The notes under the pieces are model-generated. The model saw nothing but the letters and a program-made list of their open reading frames with translations, searched no databases and was not told the origin of the DNA. From the NCBI GenBank assembly GCA_964613795.1, contig CAZTJR010000021.1, positions 1 to 56,458 on the forward strand: a stretch of DNA of 56,458 nt, in the 5' to 3' direction. The position numbers and the translations under genes are program-made. Of this stretch, positions 25,225-34,300 are shown in pieces; within the stretch, counting starts at the first letter, position 1; each line of letters starts with the position of its first letter. This DNA is from Chromatocurvus sp964613795. Its GTDB lineage: Bacteria; Pseudomonadota; Gammaproteobacteria; Pseudomonadales; Halieaceae.

Positions 25225-26251
25225 GGTGCTCTGGCCCTGGGTAGCCCTGCTCCTGCCACTGCCGCTCCTTGCGCGCCGCGTGCTGCCTGCGGCGGGTCAG
25301 GCCCAGGCGGCGGCACTGCGCATTCCCTTTTACCGCCGCTGGCAGTCTCTCTCCGCGCAGGCTGTCGCTGTTGGCGGCGTGAGTCGTCGCCTGCCTGCGG
25401 TTATGCTGTGGCTGTGCTGGCTGCTGCTGCTGATGGCGCTGTCGCGACCCACCTGGATCGGCGAGCCGGTGCAGCTTCCTGACAGCGGCCGCGATCTGAT
25501 GCTGGCTGTCGACATTTCCGGCAGTATGCGCGTGGAGGACATGCTGGTTGCCGACACGCCCGTGCGGCGCATTGACGCTGTCAAGGCTGTCGCTACCGAC
25601 TTCCTGCAACGGCGCAGCGGCGATCGCGTCGGTCTGATTCTGTTTGGCAGCAATGCTTACGTGCAATCGCCGCTTAGCTTCGACACGGCCACCGTCGAAC
25701 GTTTTCTCAACGAGGCACAGATCGGCTTCGCCGGCCAGGAAACCGCCATTGGTGACGCTATCGGTCTCGCGGTCAAGCGACTGCGTGAACGATCTACCGA
25801 CAGCCGCGTCCTGATTGTCCTGACCGATGGCCAGGATACCGCGAGCACCGTCGATCCGCTGGAGGCTGCAGCCCTCGCAGAATCTCTGGATATCCGCATA
25901 CACACGATCGGTATCGGCGCTGACAGCATGATCGTCCCGGGTGTCCTCGGCTCGCGTTTTGGCAACCGCCGGGTCAACCCGTCGGCAGACCTTGACGAGG
26001 ACACCATGCGCGCCATTGCCGCGCGCACCGGCGGTCGCTACTTCCGGGCACGCGATCCTCAGGACCTGGTGCAGATCTACCAGACCATTGATCGCCTCGA
26101 GCCTGTGGAGGTCAGCACGGCGACCTATCGACCACGCCGCTCACTGGTGCATATTCCCCTGCTGGCGGCGCTTGCCGTCAGCGCGGGACTGGCACTGCTC
26201 GGCAGCGGCACCGCGGGCCGGCGCCGGGCCGCAGGCGGGGGGACCAAATGA
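25217..26251 (+). CDS. VWA domain membrane protein, BatA-like
   Basis: A 344-aa inner-membrane protein with a von Willebrand factor A domain. Two membrane segments lie near the N-terminus (LWPWVALLLPLPLLA and AVMLWLCWLLLLMALS) and one at the C-terminus (IPLLAALAVSAGLALLGS), leaving the VWA domain between them. The metal-ion-dependent adhesion site is complete, with DISGSM near residue 95 and later the LIVLTDGQD strand with its Asp. The ATG at 25217 lies inside the end of the DUF4381 gene and has GGGA upstream. It pairs with the next VWA-TPR protein, as in BatA/BatB of Bacteroides and Leptospira. The role is probably envelope-linked stress resistance, inferred from the family. Confidence 0.92.
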   Translation: MLEVLWPWVALLLPLPLLARRVLPAAGQAQAAALRIPFYRRWQSLSAQAVAVGGVSRRLPAVMLWLCWLLLLMALSRPTWIGEPVQLPDSGRDLMLAVDISGSMRVEDMLVADTPVRRIDAVKAVATDFLQRRSGDRVGLILFGSNAYVQSPLSFDTATVERFLNEAQIGFAGQETAIGDAIGLAVKRLRERSTDSRVLIVLTDGQDTASTVDPLEAAALAESLDIRIHTIGIGADSMIVPGVLGSRFGNRRVNPSADLDEDTMRAIAARTGGRYFRARDPQDLVQIYQTIDRLEPVEVSTATYRPRRSLVHIPLLAALAVSAGLALLGSGTAGRRRAAGGGTK

Positions 26252-28089
26252 TAGAGCTTCTGTCAGACCTGCACCTGCTGCGCCCACACTGGCTCTGGCT
26301 CCTTGTGCCTGTCGCCCTCCTGTTATGGTGGCTGGCAAGGCGCCGTGACGACGTCGGCAGCTGGCAGAGCGTTATAGACCCCGACCTTCTGCCCTACCTC
26401 ATTGACGGTACAGCAACCCGCCGCCGGCGCGGCTGGCTGCCGCTGCTGGCACTGGGCTGGATCGCGGCCATTCTGGCGGCGACAGGACCGAGCTGGCAGA
26501 AATTGCCGCAGCCCGTGCTACAAAAACAGGACGCCCTCGTGTTAGCGCTGGATTTGAGCTATTCCATGTGGGCGCAGGACCTGGCTCCCTCGCGTATCGA
26601 CCGCGCCAGGCGCAAGCTCCTCGATCTGCTCGACCTGCGTGAGGAAGGGCAGACCGCGCTGATCGCCTTCGCCGGCGATGCGCACGTGGTGACGCCGCTG
26701 ACCGATGACCATCCAACCATCGCCAATCTGCTACCTGCCCTCGATCCGGGAATGATGCCACTCCCCGGCAGTGAACCTGCCGCTGCCATCGAAGCGGCAA
26801 CGCAGCTGCTGATGTCGGCAGGCGTCCCCCGGGGTCGCATTCTGCTGGTGACCGATGGACTGAGTGACAATGATGCCGAGGCCGTTCGCGGTGCACTCGC
26901 CGACAGTGGTGCCCGCCTGAGCATTCTCGGCGTCGGCACAGTGGAAGGCGCACCGATCCCCCTCCCCGGTGGCGGATTCCTCAAGGACGAGGATGGCGCC
27001 ATTGTCATGCCGAAACTGCCGGCATCCTCACTGCGCGCCCTCGCGACTGACGCGGGCGGGGAATACCGCGGGATCACCGTGGACCTGTCGGATCTTGACA
27101 CGCTGCTGGCAAACGCGGCCGATCCGCTCGACGCGGATGCCCGCGAAATCGAGCGCCAGACCGATACCTGGGCTGACATGGCGCACTGGTTCGCGCTGCC
27201 GCTGCTCCCTCTGCTGCTCGTGGCGTTCCGCCGCAGCGCGGTCTATACCCTGTTTCCCCTCCTGCTGCTGTTGCCAAGCGAACCAAGCCGGGCCGACCTG
27301 TGGAGTGATCTGTGGCTGACCAAGGACCAGCAGGCGGCCCGCGCGCTGGATGCCGGTGAGCCGGGAAAAGCCGCCGAGACCTTTTCCGACCCCGAGTGGC
27401 GCGGGACCGCCGCCTATCGGGCCGGTGATTTCGAGGATGCCGCTCAGAGTTTCATGCAGCAGGACACCGCAGACAGCTGGTATAACCGCGGTAACGCCCT
27501 GGCGAAACAAGGCGAGCTCGACGCGGCCATAGACGCCTACCGCAAATCGCTGCAGCGTGACCCCGGGCGTGAGGACGCAAAAGACAACCTGGACCTGGTG
27601 GAAGCGATGAAACGCCGGCAGGAGCAGCAACAGGAACAGCAGAATCAGGACCAGAGCAACGGCGAACAGCAGGAAGACAGTGACGATGCCGGTCAGGAAT
27701 CGGCGGCTGACGACCAGACAGGCAACAGCGCGGACTCACCCGGCGAACAGCAGTCGGGGGACGGCGCTGCGCAGACGCCGGACGGCGACGATCCGGTCGA
27801 CGAATCAAAATCACAACAGCAAGCGGACGGCGACCCGACAACGGGAAATGACCGCCAGGAAGCCGAAGGCGACCCGGATGACGCCGCTGAATCGCGCGAG
27901 CTGCCGAGCGCCTCGATCGACACGGAATCTTCGCTTGCCGAATCGCTGGAGCGCGATCAGGCCATGCAGCAGTGGCTACGCCGGGTGCCGGATGACCCGG
28001 CGGGACTACTGCGCGAAAAATTCCGCTACGAAAGCCGCAAGCGACAGCGCAAGGGCGATGACAGGAGAGACAATGACGACGTGTGGTAA
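26248..28089 (+). CDS. VWA-TPR membrane protein, BatB/BatC-like fusion
   Basis: A 613-aa inner-membrane protein that joins a VWA domain to tetratricopeptide repeats. N-terminal membrane segments (WLWLLVPVALLLWWLA, LPLLALGWIAAILAATG) lead into a VWA domain with the metal-site motif DLSYSM and the ILLVTDG strand. Another membrane pair follows (about residues 310-350), then TPR units around TADSWYNRGNALAKQGELDAA. The C-terminal 140 residues form a low-complexity acidic tail rich in Gln, Asp, Ser and Glu, ending in a basic arginine-lysine patch. In other bacteria BatB and BatC are separate; here they are one chain. The start overlaps the previous stop in ATGA, and the end overlaps the batD start by 17 bp. 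Confidence 0.92.
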   Translation: MIELLSDLHLLRPHWLWLLVPVALLLWWLARRRDDVGSWQSVIDPDLLPYLIDGTATRRRRGWLPLLALGWIAAILAATGPSWQKLPQPVLQKQDALVLALDLSYSMWAQDLAPSRIDRARRKLLDLLDLREEGQTALIAFAGDAHVVTPLTDDHPTIANLLPALDPGMMPLPGSEPAAAIEAATQLLMSAGVPRGRILLVTDGLSDNDAEAVRGALADSGARLSILGVGTVEGAPIPLPGGGFLKDEDGAIVMPKLPASSLRALATDAGGEYRGITVDLSDLDTLLANAADPLDADAREIERQTDTWADMAHWFALPLLPLLLVAFRRSAVYTLFPLLLLLPSEPSRADLWSDLWLTKDQQAARALDAGEPGKAAETFSDPEWRGTAAYRAGDFEDAAQSFMQQDTADSWYNRGNALAKQGELDAAIDAYRKSLQRDPGREDAKDNLDLVEAMKRRQEQQQEQQNQDQSNGEQQEDSDDAGQESAADDQTGNSADSPGEQQSGDGAAQTPDGDDPVDESKSQQQADGDPTTGNDRQEAEGDPDDAAESRELPSASIDTESSLAESLERDQAMQQWLRRVPDDPAGLLREKFRYESRKRQRKGDDRRDNDDVW

Positions 28090-29779
28090 GCGCTTATCGG
28101 CCTGGCTGGCAGCGATCTGTCTGCTGCCAGCGCTGGCGCTGGCAGACCTGACCGCGACCGTTGATCGTGCGCAGGTCAGGCTCGGGGACAGCCTGCAGCT
28201 GACGCTGTCATCCGACGGCGTCACCGACCCGGCGGCGGCAGATCTGTCACCTCTGGCGCGCGACTTCGAGATTCTGCAGCAGTCCAGCCGCAGCAGCACC
28301 CAGATCGTAAACGGCACTACCACCCGGGAAAAGGCGCTGGTAATAGAGCTGGTGCCGCGACGCGCCGGCGCACTGGAAATACCCGCACTGTTCGCGGGCG
28401 GAGAGCGCACGCAGCCCATCCCGCTGCAGGTGTCAGAAGCGATCGGCGGCCCGGCGAGCGACGAACAGATTGTCTTTACCGCGAGTGTCGACAACGACTC
28501 GGTGTACGTGCAGCAGCAGGTCATACTGACGCTCACCCTGCAGCAGGCCATTGCCCTTGACGACCGCAGCGTTACCGAACTCCAGCTGGATGACGCCTAT
28601 GTCAAACCACTCGGACAGAATTCCTATCAGCGCAGCAGCGGTGGGCGGCGCTGGCTGGTGCACGAGATACGTTACGCAATCTTCCCGGAGCAGAGCGGGA
28701 CGCTCACCATTCCCGCGCAGGCCTTCGCCGGCCGTGCACGGCAGGGTTCCCGCAGCCTGTTCGACCTGGACAGCGGACCGCGCATCAGCCGCAACAGTGA
28801 AACCATTACCGTGGAGGTGAAGCCGCGACCTTCGTCTTTTCCCGGCACCACGTGGCTGCCCGCCAGCAATCTGCAGATTGAGGAAAGCTGGTCACGGGAG
28901 CCGGACGGGCTGGCCACCGGCGATTCCGTGACGCGAACCGTTACCGTTACCGGCGAGGGTCTGCAGGGAGCGCAGCTGCCGCCGCTCGAATTTCCCGACA
29001 CACAGGGGCTCAAGTACTACCCGGACAAACCCAGCATAGAGGAAGCCGAGACGGACACCGGCGTCATTGGACTGCGCACTGACAGTGCCGCTCTGGTACC
29101 GGTCAGGCCAGGCGTCTACCGTATACCTGAGGTGCGTATTCCCTGGTGGGACACGGTCGAGGATCGCCTGCGCCACGCCGTTCTGCCCGGCAGGGAGATT
29201 GCAGTCGAGACCGCCGCGGGCGATAGCGCCGACAGCCCTCCTGCACCGACGCCGCAAGCGCAGGCAGAGCCCGGCGACGAGGGGCGTCAGCCGGTCACGA
29301 CGCAGGACAGCGGTAATCGCTGGGCCTGGATCAGCGGCATACTCGCCATCTGCTGGCTGCTGACCGCCGCGGCTCTCGGCCGGGTGATATGGCAACACCG
29401 GCAGAGCGAGCCGGAGCCGCCAGCCGCCGCGCCTCAACCGCACGAGCGCGCTGCCTGGAAACAGCTCCAGGCCGCCTGCGCCGCCGGTCGTCCGGGCCCT
29501 GCGCGGGAAGCGTTGCGACGCTGGCAGCGAACCCTGCCACCGCCCGCGTCATCGCTAACCCCACTCGCCTTTGCCGCCAGCCTGGAGGACGGTGACCTGC
29601 AGGCCACACTTGGCGATCTCGACAGAGCACTTTACGGAAGCCCGCAAACACCCGACGCCTGGGACGGCAACGCCCTGCTCTCTGCGGCGGCATCAGTGCG
29701 CCAGCGCTATCTGAGAGGCCGCGAAGCAAGCGATGCACGCAAAAATGCCTCACTGCCGTCGCTCTATCCCAGTGGATAG
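28073..29779 (+). CDS. BatD family protein
   Basis: A 568-aa exported membrane protein, the last gene of the Bat operon. The ATG at 28073 (GGAG 7 nt upstream) lies inside the previous gene and opens a signal peptide (MTTCGKRLSAWLAAICLLPALALA). The periplasmic part has repeated beta-sandwich domains with the BatD-typical phrases FEILQQSSRSSTQIVNG, VYVQQQVILTLTL and FPEQSGTLTIPAQAF. One transmembrane helix near residue 420 (WISGILAICWLLTAAALG) leads to a small cytoplasmic helical tail. BatD proteins are tied to oxygen tolerance in Bacteroides; in this organism the link is only by family. No obvious terminator lies in the 48 bp before convergent pepN. Confidence 0.92.
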   Translation: MTTCGKRLSAWLAAICLLPALALADLTATVDRAQVRLGDSLQLTLSSDGVTDPAAADLSPLARDFEILQQSSRSSTQIVNGTTTREKALVIELVPRRAGALEIPALFAGGERTQPIPLQVSEAIGGPASDEQIVFTASVDNDSVYVQQQVILTLTLQQAIALDDRSVTELQLDDAYVKPLGQNSYQRSSGGRRWLVHEIRYAIFPEQSGTLTIPAQAFAGRARQGSRSLFDLDSGPRISRNSETITVEVKPRPSSFPGTTWLPASNLQIEESWSREPDGLATGDSVTRTVTVTGEGLQGAQLPPLEFPDTQGLKYYPDKPSIEEAETDTGVIGLRTDSAALVPVRPGVYRIPEVRIPWWDTVEDRLRHAVLPGREIAVETAAGDSADSPPAPTPQAQAEPGDEGRQPVTTQDSGNRWAWISGILAICWLLTAAALGRVIWQHRQSEPEPPAAAPQPHERAAWKQLQAACAAGRPGPAREALRRWQRTLPPPASSLTPLAFAASLEDGDLQATLGDLDRALYGSPQTPDAWDGNALLSAAASVRQRYLRGREASDARKNASLPSLYPSG

Positions 29780-29827
29780 AACGCAGCCAGCGGCGCCCGG
29801 GCAGTCCGCTCCGTCTCAGCGGCCGCG

Positions 29828-32482
29828 CTAGGCGAGACTTTTGCTGACGACTTCGTAAACGTCCGGCGAGAGGTCAGGCAAGGCGGCCAGGCGCCGCAGC
29901 TCCTCACGCATAGCATCACGCCCCGCTGGATAATTACGCCACTTGGTCAGCGGCACCAGCAGGCGTGCGGCCATTTGTGGATTGCGTCGATTCAGGGTTT
30001 CCACGACGCCGCCGAGAAAGCCATAGCCGGCGCCGTCGGCCCGGTGGAAACCGGTGGGGTTACCCGAGGCAAAAGCACCGACGACCGCCCGCACCTTGTT
30101 CGGATTATCCAGCGTGAAGGCGGAATGCTCCATGAGCGCTCGTACCCGCTCAAGAGAATCGCCGACCGGCAGCATGGCCTGCAGCTGCAGCCACTGGTTG
30201 ACCACCAGGGTCTCGTGGGACCAGTTGTCATAAAAGCCCTGCAGCGCCGATTCGCGCTGCGCGTCCTCGCCATATCGTGCCAGGACCTGTAGCGCCGCGA
30301 GTCGATCCGTCAGGTTATCCGCTACCTCGAGCTGAGTCGCGGCCAGTGCGACCTGTGCCTCTCCCAGCGTCGCCAGGTAGGCCAGGCAGACGTTGGCCAG
30401 CGCCCGCCGGCCTATCTGTTCGCCAACTGGCGCGTATTCCTCGCTCACGCGGTATCGACGATAGACGCCAGCAAGCTCATCGCCCAGCGCTGTAGCGATA
30501 ACCGCGCGCGCATGCTCGCGCGCCGCATGGATTCCTTCGACGTCTGCGCCGCCGGCATGACTGGCCAGCTCCGCCAGGTAGTTTTCTCCCGGCAGTGTCA
30601 GCATGGCGGCGGCAACGGCCGGCTCAAGCCGTTCATCACGCAGCAGCCCGCCCAGCGCGTCCACCAGCAGGGGATCCAGCACCAGGTCCCGACCGTCCCG
30701 GCGCTGGGTCTGCAGGTCGTCCAGCGCCTGCACCATCAGCTGCTGACCGGCATCCCAGCGCGCAAAGCCGTCGCCGTCGCGCATCATAAGGTCGCGCAGG
30801 TCCTCGCGGGAAAAGTCGTAATGCACGCGTACAGGCGCGGAGAAACCGCGCAGCAGCGACGGCACCGGCTTCTCGGGCACATCAGTGAAAAGGAAGGATT
30901 GCTCTGCCGCGTCCACCACCAATACCCGGTGGGTGTTGTCCGCAGTTTCGCTTCCGGCGGGCTCGCCCTGCAGCTGCAGGCGCAGGTTGCCGGCATCACC
31001 GAGCAGACCCATGGCCAGCGGAATAACCAGCGGCAGCTTGTCAGGCTGGCCGGGTGTTGCCGGGCAGGACTGGGCCACGTGCAGGGCAAACGTGCGTGCG
31101 TCGGCGTCATACTCTCCATTGATGGCGAGCTCGGGCGTTCCCGCCTGCGAATACCAGCGCCGGAACTGCGACAGGTCGACACCGGCACTGTCCTCCATGG
31201 CATCGACAAAATCATCACAGGTCACAGCCTGACCGTCGTGGCGCTCAAAATACAGGTCGGACCCCGCGCGAAAGTACTCGGGACCCAGTAAGGTGTGGAT
31301 CATTCGAACGACCGCTGCGCCTTTCTCGTAGACGGTCAGGGTGTAAAAATTGGAGATCTCGATAAAGGAATCCGGACGCACAGGATGCGCCATGGGGCCG
31401 CCATCCTCGGCGAACTGGGCAGTGCGCATCAGGCCTGCGTCCTCGATACGCTTGAGATCCCTGGCGCCGCGGTCGGCGGAGAACTCGGCATCGCGAAAGA
31501 CCGTGAAGCCCTCTTTCAGGCTGAGCTGGAACCAGTCACGGCAGGTAACGCGGTTACCTGACCAGTTGTGAAAATACTCGTGGGCCACAATGGACTCAAC
31601 GCGCTCAAAGCCGGCATCCGTCGTCGTCTCCGGGCTCGCGAGAATGCAGGACGTATTGAAGATATTGAGGCTCTTGTTTTCCATCGCCCCCATATTGAAG
31701 TCATCGACCGCCACGATGTTGAAAATATCGAGATCATACTCGCGGCCATACACCTCCTCGTCCCAGCGCATGGCGTGCTTGAGAGACTGCATGGCGTGAT
31801 CACACTTGCCGAGATCCTTCTCTTCGACATAGATCCGCAACACAACGCTGCGACCGCTCATTGTGACGAAGGTATCCTCGATATGGGCGAGGTCTCCCGC
31901 CACCAGGGCGAACAGATACGCCGGCTTGGGGAACGGATCCTCCCAGACAACCCGGTGACGCGCACCGGCCAACCCGGCCTGTGCCGTGCAGTTACCGTTG
32001 CTGAGAAGCACCGGATAGCGGGCGAGGTCGGCGTCGATAGTCACGGAAAACGCCGACATGACATCCGGCCGGTCGAGAAAATAGGTGATCTTGCGAAACC
32101 CTTCGGCCTCGCACTGGGTGCAAAACATGGCGCGTGACTTGTAAAGTCCCTCCAGCGCGGTGTTGTCCTGTGGGCGGATGCGGGTGGTGGTCTGCAGCTC
32201 GGCCGTTTCCTCCAGGCCCGTCAGCGTCAGGGATGCGTCGTCCACGACATACTCACCGTCGTCGAGCGCCCTGCCGTCAACCGCAATGGCAAGCAGTTCA
32301 AGGTCCTCGCCGTGCAGCCGCAGCGAGGTTGCGGATGAGCCCGGTCGGCGAGCCAGGCGAAGTGTCGCGTGCACCAGGGCAAACTCCTCGTGCAGCTCAA
32401 AGTGCAGGCGGGTTTCCGGAATCAGATACTCCGGCGGCTGATAGTCCTTGAGGTAGATGGCCTTTGGCTGGGCATCGCGCAT
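29828..32482 (-). CDS. pepN: Aminopeptidase N (M1 family)
   Basis: An 884-aa cytoplasmic zinc aminopeptidase of the Escherichia coli PepN type that trims N-terminal residues from peptides. The substrate-recognition GAMEN motif is at residues 265-269, and the zinc site HEYFHNW at 301-307 with Glu302 as general base; the third ligand Glu324 lies in SLKEGFTVFR. Length and the unusual alpha-helical C-terminal domain agree with the family. The ATG has GGAG 11 nt upstream. Five base pairs separate it from the upstream DUF2797 gene, so it is the distal gene of a DUF1315-DUF2797-pepN unit. Confidence 0.96.
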   Translation of the reverse strand: MRDAQPKAIYLKDYQPPEYLIPETRLHFELHEEFALVHATLRLARRPGSSATSLRLHGEDLELLAIAVDGRALDDGEYVVDDASLTLTGLEETAELQTTTRIRPQDNTALEGLYKSRAMFCTQCEAEGFRKITYFLDRPDVMSAFSVTIDADLARYPVLLSNGNCTAQAGLAGARHRVVWEDPFPKPAYLFALVAGDLAHIEDTFVTMSGRSVVLRIYVEEKDLGKCDHAMQSLKHAMRWDEEVYGREYDLDIFNIVAVDDFNMGAMENKSLNIFNTSCILASPETTTDAGFERVESIVAHEYFHNWSGNRVTCRDWFQLSLKEGFTVFRDAEFSADRGARDLKRIEDAGLMRTAQFAEDGGPMAHPVRPDSFIEISNFYTLTVYEKGAAVVRMIHTLLGPEYFRAGSDLYFERHDGQAVTCDDFVDAMEDSAGVDLSQFRRWYSQAGTPELAINGEYDADARTFALHVAQSCPATPGQPDKLPLVIPLAMGLLGDAGNLRLQLQGEPAGSETADNTHRVLVVDAAEQSFLFTDVPEKPVPSLLRGFSAPVRVHYDFSREDLRDLMMRDGDGFARWDAGQQLMVQALDDLQTQRRDGRDLVLDPLLVDALGGLLRDERLEPAVAAAMLTLPGENYLAELASHAGGADVEGIHAAREHARAVIATALGDELAGVYRRYRVSEEYAPVGEQIGRRALANVCLAYLATLGEAQVALAATQLEVADNLTDRLAALQVLARYGEDAQRESALQGFYDNWSHETLVVNQWLQLQAMLPVGDSLERVRALMEHSAFTLDNPNKVRAVVGAFASGNPTGFHRADGAGYGFLGGVVETLNRRNPQMAARLLVPLTKWRNYPAGRDAMREELRRLAALPDLSPDVYEVVSKSLA

Positions 32483-32487
32483 GGCTT

Positions 32488-33333
32488 TCAGGTCTCCGTA
32501 GTCGCAGTCAGTTGCAGGCGGTAGCCCGCGTATTTACGCATGTTGATGACGCCGGTATCAAAAATCAGGTACTGACCCTTGATACCGAGCAGCGTGCCAC
32601 CAACGTCAGGCGTCTTGTCGAGATTGAAGGACTTCACCTTCACCGGGTAGGTCAACACCGGGTAGCGGATGGTAGTTTCCACCGCGTCGGGCAGCGGCTG
32701 TATGGCAGCGAGCCCATGGTCCGCCTGCAGCGCGGCAATATCGCCCGCGCACTGGTCCATCAGGGCGTCCCGTGCGGCAGACAGGTCCTGCACTTCGCCC
32801 GGGCCCTTGAGCATGGCCTGCCAGTGGGTCTTGTCGGCAACGTGTCGGGCAAACAGCGTCTCGACCAGGCCCGATTGCAGCCGATTACTGACGCGAAACA
32901 CCGGCAGCGCCTGTGTCGCGCCCTGATCCATCCAGCGTGTTGGCACCTGCGTGCCGCGGGTGATACCGACCTTGATGCCGGAGGTGTTGGCCAGGTAGAC
33001 CACGTGATCGGTCATGCAGTTCGCCTCCCCCCACTCCGGCTCGCGACAGGTACCCACAAAAAAGTGGCAGGTCTCAGGCTTGACGATACAGCTGTCGCAG
33101 CGCGCCAGTCGCTTGAAGCAGGGGTAGCAGTAGCCTTGACTGAAACTCTTCCGGGTCTTGCGGTCACAGTGGATACAGTGGATGTCGCCGAGAAAGGACA
33201 AGTGCAGGGAACGACCGATCCACGCGTTGAGCGGCGTTTCCTCATCGCCCAGCGGCAGACGGTACTGAACTACCTCTGCCAGCTCCGTACGCATTTTGCG
33301 CACACTACCGAAAGCGAGCGGCGCTTTACTCAT
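32488..33333 (-). CDS. DUF2797 zinc-ribbon-like protein
   Basis: A 281-aa soluble protein of DUF2797, function unknown. The conserved core starts at PLNAWIGRSLHLSFLGDIHCIHCDRKT, followed by cysteine pairs (CIHC, CYPC, CDSC, and later Cys residues in ETCHFFVGTCREPEWGEANC) that probably bind zinc. The VYLANTSGIKVGITRGTQVPTRWMDQGA segment is a strong family signature and looks GIY-YIG-like (VYLANTSGIKVGIT), so a nuclease-related fold is possible but unproven. The ATG at 33333 is used because it overlaps the DUF1315 gene by 8 bp; the open frame upstream of it is antisense to nothing useful and has no support. Confidence 0.88.
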   Translation of the reverse strand: MSKAPLAFGSVRKMRTELAEVVQYRLPLGDEETPLNAWIGRSLHLSFLGDIHCIHCDRKTRKSFSQGYCYPCFKRLARCDSCIVKPETCHFFVGTCREPEWGEANCMTDHVVYLANTSGIKVGITRGTQVPTRWMDQGATQALPVFRVSNRLQSGLVETLFARHVADKTHWQAMLKGPGEVQDLSAARDALMDQCAGDIAALQADHGLAAIQPLPDAVETTIRYPVLTYPVKVKSFNLDKTPDVGGTLLGIKGQYLIFDTGVINMRKYAGYRLQLTATTET

Positions 33334-33622
33334 CGCCGCGCGCACTCCCGTCCGCTTTCTTTTCCTCCTGCCATCGCAGCGGCTGATCGCTGACAGCACC
33401 AAGCTGCGTCCCGCCCCCTTTGCGCCCCCGGTCGATAAAGCCGACACGCTCCTGCGGCGGCAGGTTGCGCTCGCCCCATGCGATAATGGCAGTCAGGCAG
33501 TGTTCTCTCTGCACCGCCGTCACTTCCCTGCCATCCGGCCATCTGCCGGTCTCCACGGCGCGCTTCAGGCGCTCGTAAACGTCAGGGGTCAGGCTGCCGA
33601 CAAGCCTGTCGTATTCATCCAT
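33326..33622 (-). CDS. DUF1315 (YeaC) family protein
   Basis: A 98-aa small soluble protein related to Escherichia coli YeaC: SLTPDVYERLKRAVETGRWPDG, then QREHCLTAIIAWGERNLPPQERVGFIDRG. The role is unknown. The ATG lies at the right end; the gene overlaps the DUF2797 gene by 8 bp and is probably co-transcribed with it and pepN. The same three neighbours occur together in Pseudomonas as I recall, which suggests an old conserved unit. Confidence 0.85.
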   Translation of the reverse strand: MDEYDRLVGSLTPDVYERLKRAVETGRWPDGREVTAVQREHCLTAIIAWGERNLPPQERVGFIDRGRKGGGTQLGAVSDQPLRWQEEKKADGSARGDE

Positions 33623-33668
33623 GTGGGCTCCGTATCGTTTTCAGGGTGGCAGAGTATAGCGGTCCGGA

Positions 33669-34298
33669 TCAGACTTTGCCGACCCGCTGGGAGGCATATC
33701 CGGCAATCGCCCCCAGCGCCCCACCGGCCAGCAGACCACCGACGTGCGCCGCGTTGGCGACGGCGCCAAAGCCAAGCACTTCAATGACGCCGAACAGACA
33801 GATCAGCAGCCAGCCAATCATGAACAACATCAGCCCCGGGGGCGGTGCCAGCTGCCAACGCGGCTGCAGACGGGCGGCAACCCAGCTGAAGCCGAGCAGG
33901 CCATAAACCACCCCGGACATACCGCCAAAAATGCTCGGTCCGCCGGCGGCAAACTGGCTGCTGTTGGAGATCACGGCGATGACAACAAACAAGAGCAGTA
34001 GCCACCGGCTGCCCAGCGTGCGCTCTATACGGTGACCGAATTCCCAGGTCCACAGCGCATTGAAAACGATGTGCAGCCAGCTGAAGTGCAGGAAGACCGG
34101 CGTCACCAATCGCCAGTACTCACCGTTCATCGGCGCAAAGGACGGGCCGGCTCGTCCTATGCTGAAGGGCAGATAGGTCAATCCGGATACCCAGCGCAGG
34201 GGCATGTTCAGATACACCAGGAAGAACCCGGCAATAGACAGCAACAGCAGACCGGCAGTGACAGGCACCGGCCTCAGGGCTGAAAGAAAATCTCCCAT
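33669..34298 (-). CDS. Rhomboid family intramembrane serine protease
   Basis: A 209-aa polytopic inner-membrane protein with about six membrane segments. The rhomboid catalytic pair is present: Ser128 in GGMSG on helix four and His185 in AHVGG on helix six, with the conserved HIVFN segment (L1/helix 2) at about 76-80 and EYWRLVTPVFLH before it. Cleaves within or near membrane segments; substrate unknown. GGAG 5 nt before the ATG at 34298 favours it over the GTG two codons earlier. It begins 2 bp after the nadK stop, so it is co-transcribed with nadK. Confidence 0.93.
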   Translation of the reverse strand: MGDFLSALRPVPVTAGLLLLSIAGFFLVYLNMPLRWVSGLTYLPFSIGRAGPSFAPMNGEYWRLVTPVFLHFSWLHIVFNALWTWEFGHRIERTLGSRWLLLLFVVIAVISNSSQFAAGGPSIFGGMSGVVYGLLGFSWVAARLQPRWQLAPPPGLMLFMIGWLLICLFGVIEVLGFGAVANAAHVGGLLAGGALGAIAGYASQRVGKV

Positions 34299-34300
34299 GA

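Noticed and set aside
27680..28072. Upstream extension of batD in frame
   Set aside because: The translated extension is low complexity and lies inside the VWA-TPR gene; the signal peptide begins at 28073 with its own binding site.
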